64,000 bases of DNA from Treponema sp. Lineage in GTDB: Bacteria > Spirochaetota > Spirochaetia > Treponematales > Treponemataceae. The position numbers and the translations under genes were made by a program. Position 1 is the first letter of the stretch; each line of letters begins with the position of its first letter. This document shows, piece after piece, positions 62,277 through 64,000 of the stretch. Location of the stretch: contig JAKSTQ010000007.1 in the NCBI GenBank assembly GCA_024402475.1, forward strand, positions 1 to 64,000, given 5' to 3'. Under the pieces are notes generated by a model. It made no database searches. It was not told the origin of the DNA and was given only the letters and a program-made list of their open reading frames with translations.

Positions 62277-62396
62277 GCCTGATGAATCGTTTCTAGTATA
62301 TCAGCTTTCCCCTTCTGATATGCTAAGGTAGTATACTATAGTAAGTTGAATTTGTCATCAAATATTTTTGAAAATTTCAAAACTTTTTGATTATTT
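62250..62396 (-). ncRNA. Candidate small RNA of about 150 nt next to the origin
   Basis: On the minus strand a -10 box TATAAT (62403-62408) directly beside a TetR-type operator could start a transcript near 62396. It would contain a hairpin TAGCATATCAG/CTGATATACTA (62294-62325, one G-U) and end at a strong terminator: ACCGGGG-ctttaa-CCCCGGT (62257-62276) followed by eight Ts. No ORF with a ribosome site lies inside. Promoter strength and expression are not shown. Confidence 0.45.
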
Positions 62397-62409
62397 TGTT
62401 TTATTATAA

Positions 62410-62427
62410 AACTAACGAACGTTAGTT
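62410..62427. promoter_or_regulatory. TetR-type operator, copy 2
   Basis: AACTAACG-aa-CGTTAGTT, a perfect 8-bp inverted repeat. It abuts the minus-strand -10 box at 62403-62408, so binding would block that promoter. Confidence 0.6.
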
Positions 62428-62507
62428 ATTTAATCTTCTTAACCTTAACATTTAAACATAATTTCTGCAAGTAATTTTGCTGTCATATTTAAATTATTTT
62501 TACTCAG

Positions 62508-62526
62508 TGTTTCAGTGGATGAAACA
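62508..62526. repeat. parS-like inverted repeat with a wider centre
   Basis: TGTTTCA-gtgga-TGAAACA keeps the outer seven bases of each parS half but has a 5-bp centre instead of CG. Probably not bound by ParB in the normal way. Confidence 0.4.
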
Positions 62527-62633
62527 GTCACTTATATATAAAGCGAAAGTTATAAATTTCGTAACCGTCAATTCTCATGTATTTTCCCAAAATAAATCTT
62601 TGATCTAAACTTCTACACAAGGTGGAAAAAATT

Positions 62634-62797
62634 ATGAGACCAAATTACAGTCGTGAAGAACGTCAGGAAAATCACGGACAGTATTCGCTCCAGAATACGA
62701 CATTAAACCAAATACCTTGTCTATATGGGTGACTAAATACAAATCTGCTAAAAGCTTTACTCCTACTCGAAAAGATGAACGCACGTCTGAATATTGA
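62634..62797 (+). pseudogene. Degenerate transposase OrfA-like remnant (HTH)
   Basis: Starts with an intact AAGGTGG ribosome site and ATG: MRPNYSREERQENHGQ, then a frameshift; the next frame continues EYDIKPNTLSIWVTKYKSAKSF before a stop at 62795-62797. The pattern SREERQE ... YDIKPNTLSIWVTKYK is the helix-turn-helix of IS3-type OrfA transposases. The centre has been lost and the reading frame is broken. No inverted repeats or OrfB are seen. Confidence 0.55.
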
Positions 62798-62864
62798 AAT
62801 TACGCCTTATAAGATTCGTGGTGAATGGATTTAATTTGCGGATACATTTATTGGATAATTCTAT

Positions 62865-62881
62865 TTATGCTTAAAGCATAA
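62865..62881. promoter_or_regulatory. 17-bp palindrome ahead of the fusion gene
   Basis: TTATGCTT-a-AAGCATAA, just upstream of TATAAT (62909-62914) and about 60 bp before the ATG at 62939; a possible operator. Confidence 0.4.
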
Positions 62882-62938
62882 CTTTATAGAAATTTTCTTA
62901 TTAAAAAATATAATAAATTAATATAGTAGGAGGCAGAA

Positions 62939-64000
62939 ATGAAAAACATTGATTGGAAAAAGGAAATTCCACAGGGAGCTTTTATTTCGAAAGCTCCAAC
63001 ATATAAGGTTGGTGAATATTTTAATTTTTTCAAAAAAGATGCTGCCTGTGGAATGAATTACTACTTTTTTGATCCAACTGAAAACGGATTTGAAAAAGGG
63101 AAATCCTATCCTGTACTAATCTTTCTTCACGGCTACACAAACGCATTGGAAGGTGATGTTTGCATCAATTATGCTGGTTCGGAATTCTTTGCGACTGAAA
63201 AATATCAGAAGGCTTTAGGTGGCGCTTATATTCTTGTTCCTCTTGCTAATGAAAAGCGAAATGAAAAAGGTGAAGTTGTAGATTCCTGGAGTGAAGATTA
63301 CCAGATTCCTCTTTACAATCTTATTTGTGATTTTATAAAGTCTCACGCTGATGCAAATGGTGGGGTAAGTAAAAAGCTTCTTTGGGGAAATTCTGCTGGT
63401 GCTTCTATGGTTTATTTAATGGGCCAGAAGTATCCTGATTTCTTCAATATTCTTATTCCAGTTGGCTCTGATGATATTCCTTCGGATTCTGTGATTGACC
63501 AGTGGGATGAAAATAATGTTCACCTGTTTTTAGCAATGGGCAAACGGGATGAGTTTAATGATTATGAAGGTGCTGTTGTTCCCCGGCTTCCTCGTCTTGA
63601 AAAAATGAAGAACAGTTTTATTTTTACTCCAGACTGGGTTTATAACGGCGACAAGGGTATTGCTTCAATCAACTTTGGAACAGAAATGGGGCAGCACTGT
63701 CTTGTAAATCCAATGCATTGTAACTTAATGTTTGATGACGGCACCTGCATGGATAATCGGCTTCCACGAGGGCTTACAGACTGGATCAGTTATGCTCTTA
63801 CAGATCATCCTTACATAGAAAAAACTCCTGTTCTGGAAACTGAACGACTTATTTTGCGTCCAATAAAATTTACAGATTTGGAAGCAATTTACAAATGGTG
63901 TGGTGATGAAAAAACTGCAAAGTTCATGCTTTATTCAAAATATAAAAGTACGGCAGACGGTGTAGACTGGGTAAACTCTATATATACAAATGCTGATGAT
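62939..64000 (+). CDS. Alpha/beta-hydrolase fused to GNAT acetyltransferase (cut by window edge)
   Basis: Open for 354 codons to the window end. ATG at 62939 with AGGAGG 5 nt upstream. Residues about 50-285 are an alpha/beta-hydrolase of the esterase/polyhydroxybutyrate depolymerase-like kind: YPVLIFLHGYTNA (oxyanion strand) and LLWGNSAGASMVYLMG with the nucleophile Ser; NFGTEMGQHCL may hold the His. From about residue 300 a RimJ/RimL-type GNAT begins: LETERLILRPIKFTDLEAIYKWCGDEKTAKFML. The two domains are in one frame without a break. Function of the fusion is unknown. Confidence 0.85.
   Translation, partial: MKNIDWKKEIPQGAFISKAPTYKVGEYFNFFKKDAACGMNYYFFDPTENGFEKGKSYPVLIFLHGYTNALEGDVCINYAGSEFFATEKYQKALGGAYILVPLANEKRNEKGEVVDSWSEDYQIPLYNLICDFIKSHADANGGVSKKLLWGNSAGASMVYLMGQKYPDFFNILIPVGSDDIPSDSVIDQWDENNVHLFLAMGKRDEFNDYEGAVVPRLPRLEKMKNSFIFTPDWVYNGDKGIASINFGTEMGQHCLVNPMHCNLMFDDGTCMDNRLPRGLTDWISYALTDHPYIEKTPVLETERLILRPIKFTDLEAIYKWCGDEKTAKFMLYSKYKSTADGVDWVNSIYTNADD

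Overview
The window looks like the chromosome of a Treponema-like spirochaete, probably a gut or rumen species. The DNA is A+T-rich. PheT is of the short archaeal type that is typical of spirochaetes. There are an MCP-type chemoreceptor and glycogen metabolism genes. I cannot name the species from sequence alone.

Left part (1-29 kb), mostly housekeeping. In order: the N-terminus of gdhA running off the left edge; an ABC-F ATPase; an ion permease next to an array of about 199-bp tandem repeats; a chemoreceptor; an FAD-dependent dehydrogenase; two small secreted proteins followed by an OmpR-type two-component pair; an amino-acid-binding lipoprotein; an EamA exporter. Then come an HD hydrolase-glgX-glgP operon, a four-domain S1 protein, htpG, a UDG-like protein and a DUF308 membrane protein. 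A likely fatty-acid/phospholipid operon (fakA-like, degV/fakB-like, GNAT-like, plsX, acpP) leads into tRNA-Ser(UGA), tRNA-Ser(GCU), tRNA-Arg(GCG) and the SRP RNA.

Middle (29-41 kb): a pyrB-pyrI-pyrC operon; a membrane protein joining a DnaK substrate-binding-like domain, acidic repeats and LysM; a lytic transglycosylase lipoprotein; a CPA2 antiporter with CBS domains; larE; and pheT. A 12-mer (ATTCTGTCTACC) recurs through this part and on to 57 kb, in genes and between genes. At one place it forms an inverted pair between convergent genes, in the manner of DNA-uptake sequences.

Accessory core (41-58.6 kb): a complete-looking aryl-polyene-type (Ape/flexirubin-like) type II PKS locus. The minus arm carries two ketosynthases, two dehydratases, two ACPs, a membrane-fused acyl/aryl ligase, a glycosyltransferase, an LpxL-like acyltransferase, a thioesterase, a LolA-like carrier and an MMPL exporter. 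The plus arm carries an O-methyltransferase, a cysteine-less KS-like subunit and a PlsC-type acyltransferase. A TAXI-type TRAP transporter with DUF1850 lies at the upstream end of the minus arm, and pheT lies 24 nt past its last gene. No ketoreductase, ApeN homologue or aryl-starter enzyme is seen here.

Right end (58.7-64 kb): a YhbY-type RNA-binding protein, queH and argA, then about 1.8 kb with hardly any coding. That stretch holds six perfect parS sites (TGTTTCACGTGAAACA) around a cluster of DnaA boxes, so it is very probably the chromosomal origin region. It also holds two TetR-type operators, a candidate minus-strand small RNA and an IS transposase remnant. The window ends inside a gene fusing an alpha/beta-hydrolase to a GNAT acetyltransferase.
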